From: Cubamyces lactineus
Taxonomy: Eukaryota; Basidiomycota; Agaricomycetes; Polyporales; Polyporaceae
Direction: 5' to 3'
Assembly: GCA_022376465.1 (NCBI GenBank)
Contig: JACDTU010000017.1
Span: forward strand, 682,001 to 746,000
Length of the DNA: 64,000 bases
The stretch's first letter is position 1, and the number at the start of each line of letters is the position of its first letter. Positions 49,210-61,733 of this stretch are shown here, piece after piece. Below the pieces are notes generated by a model. That model was not told where the DNA came from and searched no databases. It saw only the letters and a list, made by a program, of their open reading frames with translations. The translations under genes were made by a program, and so were the position numbers.

Positions 49210-49845
49210 TTCAGACAGCGAGGGAAACCGGCATAGAGAAACCATGCGTGCGCGCATTGGCGTCCACAACGTCGCGTTGAGGGTTGAAATCCATTAGTTT
49301 AGAGAATGCCGCTAGCGATCTAAGAGCACTGCGACCGACCCACAACAATCCCATTCGAGCGACAGTACCGTCGAGGTGCCGTCAAACGTTCACATAGGCT
49401 TGAAGCATTGATGATGCTGCGCTAAGCCATTAGGGCATACGACGCCAAGAGCTTGCAGGTGAGGTAAATTGCATGCGAGCATCTGAACCCATGCATTGAA
49501 GATTGTGCCCGGGGAAGGCTTCGAACAGATAGAACTTGAAGAAACGGGCCATACTACGTCGTCGTCGTTGCAAGCGAGACTGTAGATGAGTGTCTGTAGC
49601 CATGCATCTGCCTCGAGAGAACGAGCAGGGCGCTCGAAGGAGGTCTTGTCGTTCCTAATGCAAGTGGGATCGTGAAATAGACATATACGACTATTATGTT
49701 GAAAGCCGTACGCGGCTGCCGGTTACTCAGTATAGCGTCGAGAGCCTGGTATGGCGTGCACCGACAGAGAGTACCACCTGAGTTAAGAATGGTCGATGTG
49801 CGCCGGCTCACTGAATGATGCCCTCATGGATATCTGTTGGCAGAG
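49210..49845 (-). pseudogene. Decayed F-box/LRR paralogue
   Basis: Read on the minus strand from about 49842, MPTDIHEGIIQ is followed by a stop, then scattered homologous pieces: TSFERPARSLEADAWLQTL (against IPFERLVQSLDANPWLRAL in F-box gene 2) and further LRR-like fragments near 49300-49480. Several stops and frame changes break it. It is a remnant of the same family. Confidence 0.55.
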
Positions 49846-51423
49846 GAGGAGGGACAATTTAGCAGTGCGGCATAATCGTCGTATGCGCGAACTAGATATT
49901 GATGATTCGATTTTGACGCCAAACTGGACTGGCTCTAGAGAGTATGGTTGTAATTCATCTGTACCATCTTCTCTGTGAAGCGTGCCCTGCATAGATCGTG
50001 ATACCGTCCGACGAGTTTGAGCAGGAGTTAGGTCGTAGTGAGAGCTGGAAGTTGGAGTGGCTGAAGAGGTCAGCATGTTTACGCGATGAAATGCAGCCTT
50101 TGCCGAAAGCGCGCATGCCCGATCCGGCGGTCTCGGCCGGTCTCTTGAATTTTCTCTTTGCTCCCTCCGCACGAGTCGCATGTCCTCGCAATCCCCACAC
50201 GTTTCACGAATAATCTCTCTACAAGCTGAACCTTCGTTGATCACGATGCATGTTAGGTGTTCAATGATTTGCGTAAGTTGGCTCTTGGGTGCCCACGTTG
50301 ATTGAATATACGTGTAAGTCTGAGCAAGCTCCGTGGGGGCGTCGGGCGTCATCCAAATTTTCCGGGGTACGTTGTGGTACACGTATCTGCTATGTCTTCT
50401 AACTGTGCGGCGGGCGGCATACTTGAAGGCACCAGGAGACCTGAAGGCACGATACTGCGCGAATGAATAGCTACGACGCAGGTTAACTCCGGGATCACGG
50501 ACGTCGACCGCGATAGTGATGGCCAGGACAAGATGGATGGACGAAGACGCACTGCAGCCACGCCTTTGTGCTTCTATCAAGCTACGAGAAGGCCTCGAGC
50601 CTTGGGATGGGGCCATGGCTATATAGGAGAAGGTCGGGAGGGCTGGAACGCTCCGTGCTAAGAGTCGCGATCCGCCATATCGGGCGGTGCGTCCTTGAAT
50701 CCGTTCTTCACATTCTAGCGTTGGAGATAGACGATGGCCGTCCCATCCGTCTCATCGCGTCCAAGTCGTGGAGCAAGGTGATGAGACAAGCTGGATGCGA
50801 GCAAGTCTGGACTCGTTGGCACCGCAGGCAGCGCGGCGAGAGACCTGCGACTGGCCAGGCCGCCACACGCGCCCACATCGCTGCGGTGAAGCGCCCGTTC
50901 TAGGCCCTCCCGCAATAAGCGCCGCGCCATCCTGTTTCGCCATAAAGTTACCGCGGAGGGGGACCCGCACCAAAGCCCTGCTCCTCCTCCTGCCCCAGCT
51001 GCGGCCTATCACATCCTCGGTCTGCCACCCCCAAGTCGGCCTGTGCGGTGCAACACCTCCTGAAGCTGCAGCTTAGCACCCTTTTCCTCCTATTTCGTAT
51101 CACCCGCTCCTGCTTGTCATCCGCAAGCCAATCGAATCGTCCCCCAATCCGTCTGTCCGCTGCGGAGATTTCCAGGGCACGATCGAACTCAGCGGCGGAC
51201 ATTACTTGAATTGCAGCCCAGTCTCGACCACAACGCTTAGAGTTTCGCCCGCATCTCTGCCCGCCTCACTCTCGCCGCGCCCATCTGCACCCTTCGTCTG
51301 CCTCTTTCTCTATCTCATACACACCGTTGTATCTGGAACTGTCTTATAGAATTCGACCGAGCAGGCCTCGCTCGCCCTTCTTCCTCCTTTTGCCTCCTTC
51401 TCTGCCCGCTCGCACTGCGCCCC
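49846..51423. other. Intergenic and RhoGAP promoter region
   Basis: About 1.6 kb. A long minus-strand frame (49783-50616) lacks family resemblance and partly overlaps the F-box relic, so I do not call it. The last 120 bp before the RhoGAP ATG are very pyrimidine-rich, as is usual for fungal core promoters. Confidence 0.4.
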
Positions 51424-54316
51424 ATGTTCGCCTTCGCGTCCGCACAGCCGTCATATCCGCCCTCGGATGCACGTCATCCGCGCACGCTAGCCCGTCCTCT
51501 TGACTCTTCTCGGGAGCTCTTAGCTGCCCCAGGTGCTGGCTCACCTCCATCCTCAGCTGCCTGGTTCCCCGCCTATGGCTCTGCTTCTGGCTCTAGCTCT
51601 GGCTCCGCGCCCCAAAGCCCGCACATAGATCCCCCCTGTCTTCCCAGATCCGCCCAGAACCAACACCAGTCGCAGCACACCTGGCGACCCTCGTCCTCCC
51701 CCCACGTCTTCTCCTCCAGTCGCACGCCCTCTGGTCCGTGCTCGTCCGCCCCCGCCACGCCCCGTTACGGCACCAGGACTCTTCCTCGCTCAGAGATCTC
51801 GCGCCACTCTCGTCTGCACCCCCACGGTACGTCTAGGTACCGTGTACACAATAGCAGGTCTGCCCCGCCGCCTGCAACGATGTCAGCCTCTCTGCCTTCG
51901 GTGACCTCCTTGCCTTCTCTTCCCCCCTTCGCCCACTCGAAGCTTACGGCGCTGCCTGCGCTCGACATGGAACACGACCGTCTCGCGCGGGCGTGCGGAC
52001 AGGGGCCCGTCTTCACCTTCAGATCCGACTGTGTCCCCTCCTCCTCCCGTTCGATCTACAGGTCTGCTGGTCCTAGCGAGGCATCATCGACAACGACGAT
52101 GTCATCCGCGTCTCCACCAAAAGTAGCGAGGACTTCGTCTGAGCTGCGGGCAAGTACCGCTGCGCCGCCCGCTCCTCTCAATCTCGACGACACCGTTCTC
52201 AGCGTACCTTTCGAGCTCGGCTGGGGTCTGCGCCCGCGCGCGACGTCTGTGCGCGTCTCGGCACGACATGGTGCGGCTGCGTCTGGAGGGAATGCAGGCG
52301 CAGCAGGAGGGGCAACGCATCTTCCGCATCGACCGCGGTCGGCGTCCCAGCCGGCGTCCATCCCTGTTTTTTGCCCGTCTAGCCCTCGAGGAGTGCTGCG
52401 GTCCCTGAGGGACGTTCTGGATCTCGAAGGGATGCAGTTGGAAGAGTGTCTAGACGTGCGCCAAGTCTTTGAGCGCTGGGAGAGGGGTCTGGCCCGCTGC
52501 GAGGCGGTCCAACTGCAGCATCAGCATCAGCAGCCGAGATTTCAGAGTACGTCTACTCGCGCTCGGGATACGCAAGCGTGTCGTTGAGGTGGATGTGCGC
52601 TGACGTGAATGCGTTCTGTGAATAGAAACGTTTGGCGCGCCTGTGAGTGTGGCTGTCAAGGGTGCGTCGATGTCGACTGTGCTTGGGGGCTACCAACTCG
52701 ACGTGCCGTGGGTCGTCTATGCCTGCGTCGAAGAGCTGAATCGCACAGGTGGGTTACTCGCAGTACGAAGCATGTGCATTGTAGCTCACATACGCTGTCC
52801 CAGGTATCTACCAACCGGGCCTGTTCCGCGCTGTACCAAACCGCGCACGGCTCACAAGACTCATTGACGCCTTCGATCTACCATGTGCAGCGTACCCCGC
52901 CTCGCCCGAAGAGGACGACATGTGCCCCAAAGTCGCGCCCACGGCCTCCGTCACGCGTGCATCTCTCCGAAAAGAGTCTATGCCCGACATCTGCGCGCTC
53001 CTCAAAACCTACCTCGACCTCCTTCCCGAACCACTGCTCGACGCTAATCTCACCTCCGCCCTGTATACACTCTGCGTCAAGCCTTGCCTTGAGCGCGAAG
53101 ACGAGATGGACGAGACGGGCTCGGACAGCGATGGGGGCTACTTCGCCTCGCACGGCGGTGGTCGCGCGCGATCTGCGCCCCCATCTGCCTCTTCGCACAT
53201 GTCTCTCGACGTGCCCATGACACCGAGCGAGCACCGGAACGCCCAGCTCTCGCTCGAAGCGCCCCAAATCCTCCTGGCTCAACACATCCTCCGGCTCGCA
53301 CCCCCACACTCCCTCGCGCTCCTCGCGTACCTCCTCGGATTCTTCACGCAGCTCCCGCTGTGCCCGGATAATGGCATGGACTTTGCGGATGTCGCGCGTA
53401 TGTTTGGACGTGTGCTCGTTGGCGGGCCGGGTGCAGATGCCGAGGTTGTGCGAGAGTGTGTGCGGTGGCTCCTCGAGCGATGGGCGCGCGTATCGGACGG
53501 GCTGCTCGATGTCGTGCCGCACGAGGAGAGGGCGGATGAGTCGGAGAGCGCGCCCGCGTCGGCGTGTAAGACGTCGTTTGGGACGTTCTCTGCACCCGAG
53601 CAACATCCGTGCGCGCCGATGAGCTCGCGCGAGCCGACGCCGCGTCAGCGGAACGATGCTGGCCAGATGGGGGTAGATATGGCTCGCGTGAAGACGGAGA
53701 CGCAGATGCAGGCGCAGATGCCGTACGACCCAGGGCTCGTCGGTCCGCTCGCGCCGATCCAGACGTTCTTCCGGCCACACTCGACGTCGGTCTCTTCAGA
53801 CGGGTCGACTGCGTCCTCGGCGACGAGCTCGAGCTTCGATATGGACGAGGACGCGTATGTGCACACTTGGCAGATTGGTGGGGGGTATGGGCGCACGGAA
53901 GAGATGGAGGGGGTGAATGCGAAGCACGACGGGGGTGCGATGGTGGGCGAGGTTGTAGTGCCTGAGGAGAGGGTGTATGAATTGTTCGACGGGAATGCGC
54001 GGATTGCGTCGCGGTACGGCCTAGGTGCGTCTTCTATGATCATTCCGAGTGCATTCAAAGCAAAGTCTAACTTTATCCTCGTACAGTAGAGCGAGAGTAC
54101 GTCTCTTGCCCGTCTTCCCCTCACTCTCGGCCCTTCTCCGAGACGCGGTTCTCTTCGCCCGCTGCCTCCGTGCGCTCGCTCGAAGTGGATGGCGGCTCTT
54201 GGCCAAGTTCCAGTTCGTCTGAGGCGACGAGTCGGTGTTCGCCACCGCCGTCGTACGCCCTGGATGGGGATGGCCTGCAGAGCGAGCGGACACCGCGGAA
54301 TAGCACGAGCTATTGA
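51424..54316 (+). CDS. RhoGAP-domain protein
   Basis: Four exons, 51424-52546, 52626-52748, 52804-54024 and 54087-54316, sum to 899 codons (898 residues). The first 370 residues are low-complexity Ser/Pro-rich. The RhoGAP domain starts near residue 380: VPWVVYACVEELNRTGIYQ, then GLFRAVPNRARLTRLIDAFD, in which R424 is the likely arginine finger. It continues ALLKTYLDLLPEPLL and AQHILRLAPPHSLALLAYLL. Such proteins speed GTP hydrolysis by Rho/Rac/Cdc42 GTPases and shape polarity and actin. A Ser-rich insert near 53110-53210 lies inside the domain. The C-terminal exon is Ser/Pro-rich and ends NSTSY. The ATG at 51424 opens the longest frame after the pyrimidine-rich leader. Confidence 0.85.
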
Positions 54317-55576
54317 TTGGCGGCTGGGTCGCGCCTCGACGTGCGAGCCTGCCTCATCCCCCTACCTCGACGCCCGGCCACTCTAACGCCTTTATCGCCA
54401 ACACCTCGTCTCGCCCTCATAGCCAACACTCATCCCGCCCACTTCCCCACCCTGCACCCCGTGTTTCATGAACCTAGACACAACACAAGTACATAGCCAA
54501 CGCAATCACGCTCGCATCTATCCGCATCTCTCTACATCGCTCACGCTTCTGGTTTTGGTCTCGGTTTTGGTTTACATTCTCGGCTTGGGATACGGCTCCG
54601 ATCTTCGATACACATTTTGTTCCCTTTCTGCTTCTTGTTCGTTCCCCTGCTTCGCTCCTAGTTTACTGTGCTTCAGTAAAGACATGACATGTATCGGTAG
54701 TACACACACGCACACGCACACGCACGCGCGCGCTCTTTCGTAACAATACACCTCGCTCTAGTCTATCGGTCAAATGTTCGTTCGGGGGGTACTTCCAGGC
54801 GTATCTTCATTTAGAGATGCGCGTGCGATGGCACCATTCGAAAACGCTACCTGGTGGCCCTGTAGACTATGGCACGCTGTGCGCCCGCATTTATGACACT
54901 ATATCTCTATCACGCCTTGATAGATGTATTCGGGAGTTGGGACGCTTGGTCCGGTATCGGTTGACGGATGCCAAATTGTGGCGCGCAGCCAGCAGAAAGA
55001 ATAGACGCGCGTGAAGCGCGGTCGTCGCCAGATTTAGGTCTGCTACAGCTGTTCTCAGAAACATATGCTGGCACGACGACGGGCTTCTTATTCCGCATCC
55101 TGCTCGTCAGTCGGAGTCTCCTTGTCCAAGTCATGGCCGCGCCCGACATACGGAACTCATCATCGTGGCGAAGGCCCGCATGATACGGTTATTCCAGAGG
55201 TATGTGAACCCGTGCCCTAATTCAACAGTCAACAGTCACCGGCGTGATGTATAGTATCACCATCTGCCCAACTCCTGCCCTGGTAGCGGTGCCTTGCGTG
55301 GGGATGCTCCTCTACGGTGGGTCAACTATGATTTTAACATAGTATCGCACCGCATCTGTGGTATGACTGTTCCCGAGTAGAGTGTCGGCAGCCATTCATT
55401 CCGTTGGTCCTCACTAGGAAATATCTCGCTCGGATATTCATCTCCTATAACTGTCTCTCAACTTACTTGGACTCGCTGCTTTTGGACCTAGCATTGCAGA
55501 CTGAGTGCTTTGCTGTCGATCCTCCGTCTCGAACCTTGCAGGTTGCCGCAAGTATAGGCAACTCTTGACAATCGCG
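54317..55576. other. RhoGAP 3' region and P7 upstream region
   Basis: About 1.26 kb. It includes a CA/CG dinucleotide microsatellite at 54702-54733. Sequence around 54476-54540 (ACACAAGTACATAGCCAACG) recurs in decayed form near 57900-57960. No gene recognised. Confidence 0.5.
54702..54733 (+). repeat. (AC)n/(CG)n microsatellite
   Basis: Alternating purine-pyrimidine run of ACACAC, then CGCACG, then CGCGCG units, 32 bp long, in the 3' flank of the RhoGAP gene. Confidence 0.8.
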
Positions 55577-57267
55577 ATGACTCGTGCACGCTATATTCTA
55601 GTTGCCTCGTTCGTGTATCCTGTCACATCTTGGGCCGACTCACCAAGCAAGCCGACGTCGTCTTGCCAAAGCGGGTGTTGGCCATTGGCAGCTATGTCGA
55701 GTCAACCCAACAATACGTGTCCGTATTTGTCGTGAGTGCACGTTTCTCAGAAGATATGACTGCAGACATGTTGCCGTTGAATCTCACAAAAAACCGTCCA
55801 CGTAGAGCGGCGAGTCCAGAGACGCAATGGACTGCGTGTCTGCATATGTTGTGCGACGCACCCAGTGCCAAGACGGGCGCCACGCTGCAGGAGTGTATAC
55901 TGTCTTCCTGCGCAGGCACAGATGGAAACGAGCTTGCAATTCAGTTCATGGTGAAAAAGCTATGTTTTACAGGCGAGTGTCTCCCAGTGTCTCTCTGCGA
56001 ATATGTTCGCCTTAACGCTGTCGCTCATGACCTCGCGAAGGGTCCACAACTACTCAAGCTAGCGGTAGCCAACCAGGAGCAGGTGCCAGTGCTACACTGC
56101 CAGGCATAGATTCCACGGACCATGCTACGACGTCGGGAGTACCACAGACCTCATCGCTGCCCTCCATCTCGACAGTTTCGCTCAGCCTACCAAACACTAT
56201 TCCAACCCCGCCCACGCACTCTGTGACCTTCTCATCTGTGTCCAACACGAACAGTTATGGGAACGGCGACGGAAGCGTCGCTTCTGGAATGCCTACAGAG
56301 GTCACATCTTCGACTAGTGCTACGCGCGCCGAGAGCGCGCATGCTACGAGCTTCCAAGCCCAGACGACGATTGTCACCGAGATATCGCAGTCTACTGCTA
56401 CAAGCACTCTCTTGATGGAGCCCATTGCCACGTCGATACACTCTCAAACCTCTTCGCACCTGTCCGCAGCAGTAATTGCTGCTTCGATAGTGGGATCCAT
56501 TGCCTTCCTCTCCGCTCTGGTTTTACTGTACTTGTATCTCAGGCAACGCAGGAAAAATCGCGCCGGCTTACGAGAGAAGAACATGTACGAGGAGGGGGCG
56601 GCTACACCGATGGCGGAGAAGACCCTAAGGACTACCTCGGCTTACGAAGTCGCGCAGGAAGCACAGAGTTCCGCGTCATCCAGCTTGGTCGATACAGCAC
56701 TAGTCACCCGGGCCGCGGACGTCAACGACCACGGATCTTTCCTTATCGAGGACCGGCCTCTGCTGCGACCCAGTACCACTTCATCTTCATCCGCCAGCTC
56801 TATCGCGTGCTCGTCCATGAGCGAGATACCAGAGTCGGAGAGTTACATCCTGAAGCACTCGGAATCCATCGCGGACGATGTCGACTTGGCCATCGAACCA
56901 TTCTCTGTTACTCATGGGGAAACCACCACGCCGGAACGGCGTCTTAGAACCAAGTCCATGTCCTCCGCATTATACACTTCCACGGAATACAGGAGTACCG
57001 TCGTCTCTGACGACTTCACGCCGTCGGAGGCAAGCTCTCTAGGATGGCACCCGAGCAGGATGGTCCGCCCCTCACTGACACCGCGTAGGGGTAGCGCGAT
57101 TCCCGCTCATCAGGACGACGCGTCCGAGCTGGCAGGTTGCAGGAGTACAGGTGAGTATTAGAGCGATGCCACGATTCGCGCGTTGTGCGCCGTCTAACCT
57201 CCGGCTCGCATTAGAATCCTATGTATCTGAATCACTCATATCTGAGGAGATGGGCGTCGCGATGTAG
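55577..57267 (+). CDS. P7: single-pass membrane protein of the cysteine-rich/mucin-stalk family
   Basis: Exons 55577-55731, 55806-55972, 56059-57150 and 57215-57267 sum to 489 codons, phases 2, 1, 1 as in P3-P5. The second intron appears to start with GC (ACAG/GCGAGT), a GC-AG intron. The signal segment is MTRARYILVASFVYPVTSWA. The ectodomain has CQSGCWPLAAMSSQPNNTC, then TACLHMLCD and ECILSSC. The stalk is Ser/Thr-rich. The helix follows HLSAAVIAASIVGSIAFLSAL and ends LYLYLRQRRKNR. The tail carries EDRPLLRPSTTSSSSAS and GWHPSRMVRPSLTPRRG. The final exon gives EMGVAM. It is encoded on the opposite strand to P1-P6. Confidence 0.85.
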
Positions 57268-57554
57268 GATCCTATAACGGGGCCACACGCGCTTGCGCTC
57301 TCCGTGTACGTCCTTGAGACCTCGACTAGCTTGCTTCCTCCAAATGGAGTCTTGTATCGTGCACCAAGCTCGACTTTCAGAATGCTGTATCCGCATGTCT
57401 AAAGAGGAATCCTACGACACTCTCTACGTGTGTGCGTGGGACCCGTTCGACAGGGAGTCCCAGATTGGCACACGATATGAATCGAGTTCGTTCCTCTTCT
57501 ATCGATATCGTCTGCCAATTGATGTCTGACCCGGTCACCATAGCAGGCGAATTT

Positions 57555-57965
57555 GTCTCTTGCAGTCTCTCCTCACCTTCCGGATGCCTCCGACACGCGG
57601 TTCTCACCCGGGACCTCCGCACGCTCCCCCAAAGCGTACAGTAGCTCTCGGCAGAGCTCTAGCTCATCTAAGGCGACAAGTCGACGTTCGCATCACCACC
57701 TAGGCGGAACGACCGGACACTGTGGAATAGCACGAGCTTCTATTCAATCACGGCGAGTTCGCGCGGAAAGCTTCGACATGCCGGTCTATGTCGTGTTCAC
57801 TTATGGCTTTGCATCTTGACGCCCGGAAACCTCAACTCCTTTAGAGTCTCTGCTTGCACACTGCCCCGAGTCTCTCACTCCAATTTCACGCACCACGTAG
57901 ACACAACGCAAGTACATAACCAACGCATCCAACTCCAAACTCGCATCCATTCGTATCTATCGACT
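57555..57965 (+). pseudogene. Decayed duplicate of the RhoGAP 3' end
   Basis: This stretch aligns with 54105-54540. Shared landmarks are GACACGCGGTTCTC, AGCTCTAGCTCATCTAAGGC (against AGTTCCAGTTCGTCTGAGGC), CACTGTGGAATAGCACGAGC (against CACCGCGGAATAGCACGAGC) and the 3' untranslated ACACAACGCAAGTACATAAC. Only the last exon and 3' untranslated region are present; the RhoGAP domain is not. Its position before P8 mirrors the true RhoGAP end before P7. Confidence 0.75.
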
Positions 57966-59095
57966 TGTGCTACGCATCGTTAGTACGTGCGCGCGCTATC
58001 TTGGTTGTCTTGATACCACCAGTGACCGACGGTGCGACACCCGCGCAACCCTACTTCTACTCCTTACTCTATTGCTCACCTCAGGTCAACTCCAACACAC
58101 CAAGATTCCATGTGCATAGTCGGAACCTTGGACGGGTGGCGGTATACATCATGTATCGCTCGCATCATAGCGCTACAGCGACGGATGGGCGGTGACTAAG
58201 TTTGACTACTGAGCAACGTAATGCCACGAGACGACCGCTCGTTGAGAACGTGCAAAGATGGTGTGGCAAGAATCCTCCGGTCGGTCGTATATGACGAATG
58301 TTGAGATGTTCCCGTAGTCAGGCGGGGTGTCGCATGCTAAACGCAACGTGAATCCATCTCGACTCCTTCCCTGCAACTCGCATTATCATGTCAGGGTCTC
58401 CAAGGGTCGTACGGCTATTTTTGTCAGCCAATTCAATAGATATACAGCAAGGTCTATACTAACAGGTTCTGTTGAGTTGCCCGCGCTACGATCATCGCTT
58501 GGAATGTGCAGACGCGCTCTTGTGCTGGCATCATGTTACCCGTATCCTGCTGCTTTGCTTCTGGCTGTTTGCAGCCTTCTGACACAAAGTGTTAAACTTC
58601 AGGATACGGAGCTCGTCAAGATTGTGTTCGTGTAAGAGTCGGCGCGTGTGGCAGCTAGTACAGATCATGTCGGAGATCATGTGATTATCAGCCCGTTGCC
58701 CAGCCTAAGCCTTGCTTCTTCCTTCTCATCGCACAATCACCACTAGATGCACGGAATCACATCTGTCCAAATTCTGACCCGGCGAAGGTCTCTTGAGCAC
58801 CGGTTACTGTCTTGGATGAAGACGCTTCTTAAGGTATTAGACCGCAGATTTCAAGAAGCTCTCGTTCAGCCAGGAGATCTCCAAGCGAGTGTCTGATCGT
58901 GATGGTTCTGTCTATGTGTTAAAACCTCCCGGGAAACACTGAGCTTCGCGCTTACCTCTGCTTGACTTCCCACCAGTATTGTCTTTCGCCGAGTTCGCAC
59001 TGGGACATAGCTTTTCATTGCGTACGTACTGGCTACCTCTAGACGGAATTCTCACACAAGCGCACGCAGTGACTGTATTGCACGGTTAGTTGGTC
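57966..59095. other. P8 upstream region
   Basis: About 1.1 kb with short open frames only. It corresponds by position to the P7 upstream region. No gene recognised. Confidence 0.4.
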
Positions 59096-60783
59096 ATGGC
59101 GGAACACAAGCGACGTGGGGCTTCTATGGTCAAGCCCTCGGTCACCAGCCCAGGTCCCGACGACAAGAGTTCTGACGAATCGGGCCCAGTACCCTCATGC
59201 GTACTTGACTGTACAAGCCGTCAATCCGGTTCGTGCCAGAATTTGCAGTGAGTTCGTTCCACTCTTACATGGTCAGAGAGCGATGCTTGTAACTACGTTA
59301 CGAATGGAGTGTACTGACGACCTACAAACAGGCCGTCAAACTCGAAATTAGAATATACTAGCTGCATACGCGATTTGTGTAACATTCCCAATCAGGCTCG
59401 ATCGATGCTCTTGTGTATTGGAACTTCTTGTGGCACCGATTCATACATTTATGGAGGAGCGTACTTGGTGTTGTTCAATTCCTGTCCAGGTAAGTCGACA
59501 TGCATATTATAGCTATGCATATGAAGACAACATTGACGGATGTACCCCTGCAATCCAAAGGAGCTCTATCTACAAATTCAACACCTGGCGCTATCTCAGC
59601 AACGGGTACCAATCCTACTACCGATCATCACGCATCAACATCCTCAACAGTCGAAGCCCAGTCGCCCGTTCCAAGTGCTTCGACTATACCTCCAGGCTCA
59701 CCTTCTTCCTCACATACCATTGTGCCATCCGGCTTTTCGCCTTCGTCTGGACAGTCTGGCGGAGCGTCTAGCGAAGAGGCCGATCCTCACAGTGCATCAG
59801 AAATACGGACGACCTCTGGTCAAACGGATGCCACATTCACCGGTGATACAGCGCTTGAACCCACCCGGACGATTTCCACTCTGAACAGCCTGAGCGTATC
59901 AGAGTATCCTACGCTCACGAGTCCTTCCAACCCAAATGCGACACTTTCACGAAACGTTTCCTCCTCACGAGCACACCTGTCAGTAGCGGCGGTTGCCGCT
60001 GCTGTCGTAGGATGCCTATTGTTTCTATTCCTCCTCATCGCAGTGTACTTGTACATCAGGCGCGTCAAGCATCGTCGCCGTATGGAGGATCTACTAGGCA
60101 GGAGGAACGACGAAGGCCTCAAAGGGAAGCGAACTCCGGAGGGGGCAGCCAGAGACCTCCCGACGGTGCCAGCTTCAGCGACATCTGGTCCTCTTCATGG
60201 TCGCGATATCGCAGTGTCACGAGTGGAGACCGCGAACAATGGTAAACGACCGTCCTCATACGCTGATCCAGAGAATAGGCCTCTTCTGAGACGTAGTACG
60301 GCCTCGACAGCCTTGTTAGGCTCTTCGGCGTGCTCCTTCATGAGTACAGGGCTAGAGCACGATGGCTACATGCTGAAGAAGACGTTACCCGCGACCGACG
60401 ATATGCTCGCGGCCAGACCTACCTCGTTTACTCGCGAACAGCCTATGGAATCAGAAGGGCGTTCGATGGACGAACGCAGCGACGATTCCGCCTCGTTTGC
60501 AGGGCAAACTTCCGCAACGCACAGGGATACCACTGTCTCCGAAGAGCTCACGATGTCGGAATCAAATCTATCAGGATGGCATCCAAGCAGGATGGTCCGG
60601 AGCGCACCGCGACTGGACAGTGTGAGCCACGCCCACGAGGATGACACTGCATCGATGTCGCTGGAGTTAGTTAGTGGCAGAGACACAGGTGAGAGCTTCC
60701 TTGCGTTCCGGTGTGTTATAGGCTGTATTGACCATTACGCAGTCGAATCGTGCGTGACTGGGGAGTTAGGAATGGCGATGTAG
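59096..60783 (+). CDS. P8: single-pass membrane protein of the cysteine-rich/mucin-stalk family
   Basis: Exons 59096-59247, 59332-59489, 59513-60688 and 60743-60783 sum to 509 codons, phases 2, 1, 1. The intron at 59490-59512 is only 23 nt by this reading, so its borders need transcript support. The ectodomain reads CVLDCTSRQSGSC, then SCIRDLCNIPNQARSMLLC and more cysteines. The stalk leads to HLSVAAVAAAVVGCLLFLFL and YLYIRRVKHRRR. The tail has NRPLLRRSTASTALLGS and LSGWHPSRMVRSAPRLD; the last exon ends TGELGMAM. The first ATG gives no classical signal peptide, so the start may lie in an unseen exon upstream. Confidence 0.78.
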
Positions 60784-61733
60784 GATTTCGTGGCAGCACA
60801 GGGTATCGAGAAAGAGACGTTCTTCCTTCGCGTAGCAATTGGGCAATGTAAATCCTTCGGCCTGTATGTATATGGTTGCTGCGAGTCGCGACGAAGTCCT
60901 CCAATGCGTTTGAGTAGATGACATCATAAGCGGCAACATATTCCCACGGTATCGTTTGCCGAACCTCTCGCCACACGTGGCCGCTGGTATGTTTTCCTTT
61001 CCTTCTGTACATTCGCGCTCATCCACGTATCCGAAAGAAAAGAACATCATTGCGACGATGTTTATTCATAGTAAGTGATCAGGCACTTAATTGCACATAC
61101 ACTGCGTATCGCGGCAGCGCGTCACTCGCTCACCGCATCTACTGCCTCCGTGCGCGCCCGTCACCCTAGCTTGCCGCGACCGATACCGACTAGCAGTGCT
61201 CTCGTGAGTCGTACTCATCTCAGGATGTGTTCATACTCGGGGACCAAGACAACACCAATGGCATCTGCAACATTTGCTGAGCGTCCTCTCCCATCGTCTC
61301 TGTCGGCGATTAGTGTATCCAGTGTGAGATATTCGACGCACGCTGGGCTTCACAATCACGTTCAAGCGTTCTATTCAAAATCATCGCCGACCACAGGATG
61401 AGTTCCACTAGTCCTAGCATTGAAACTGCCGCATATTCCTTGATAACAAGGCTATCTCCTCGCTCGCTTCGAGGACTACAGATCATTGCACCGGGGTATG
61501 GATGCTCGGGGTCGTACGTATAATTCGCCTCCTTTCGCTGCTGTTGCTGATATGGTGTTATATTGTTATAGGCCGTGGAAGGCGTACGTTTGCAACAATG
61601 CTTAGTACTGGGACTAAACCATTGAGGTTACTGAGGCTCTAGCTTTCTGGAAGCAGACATGCCTGACCCGTAAGTAACTTACGCTGCTTCCGTTTATTGG
61701 AACTGAGATGTTGTCTCCTATGCACCGTTTCAG
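60784..61733. other. Between P8 and the P9 main exon
   Basis: About 950 bp. It probably contains the P9 cysteine-rich exons: a segment ending near 61671 reads ALAFWKQTC before a GTAAGT donor. I could not build a consistent model. The 61075-61401 open frame has no recognised domain. Confidence 0.35.

Noticed and set aside
49783..50616. 277-residue minus-strand open frame
   Set aside because: No recognisable domain, composition unlike neighbours, and it runs into the F-box relic.
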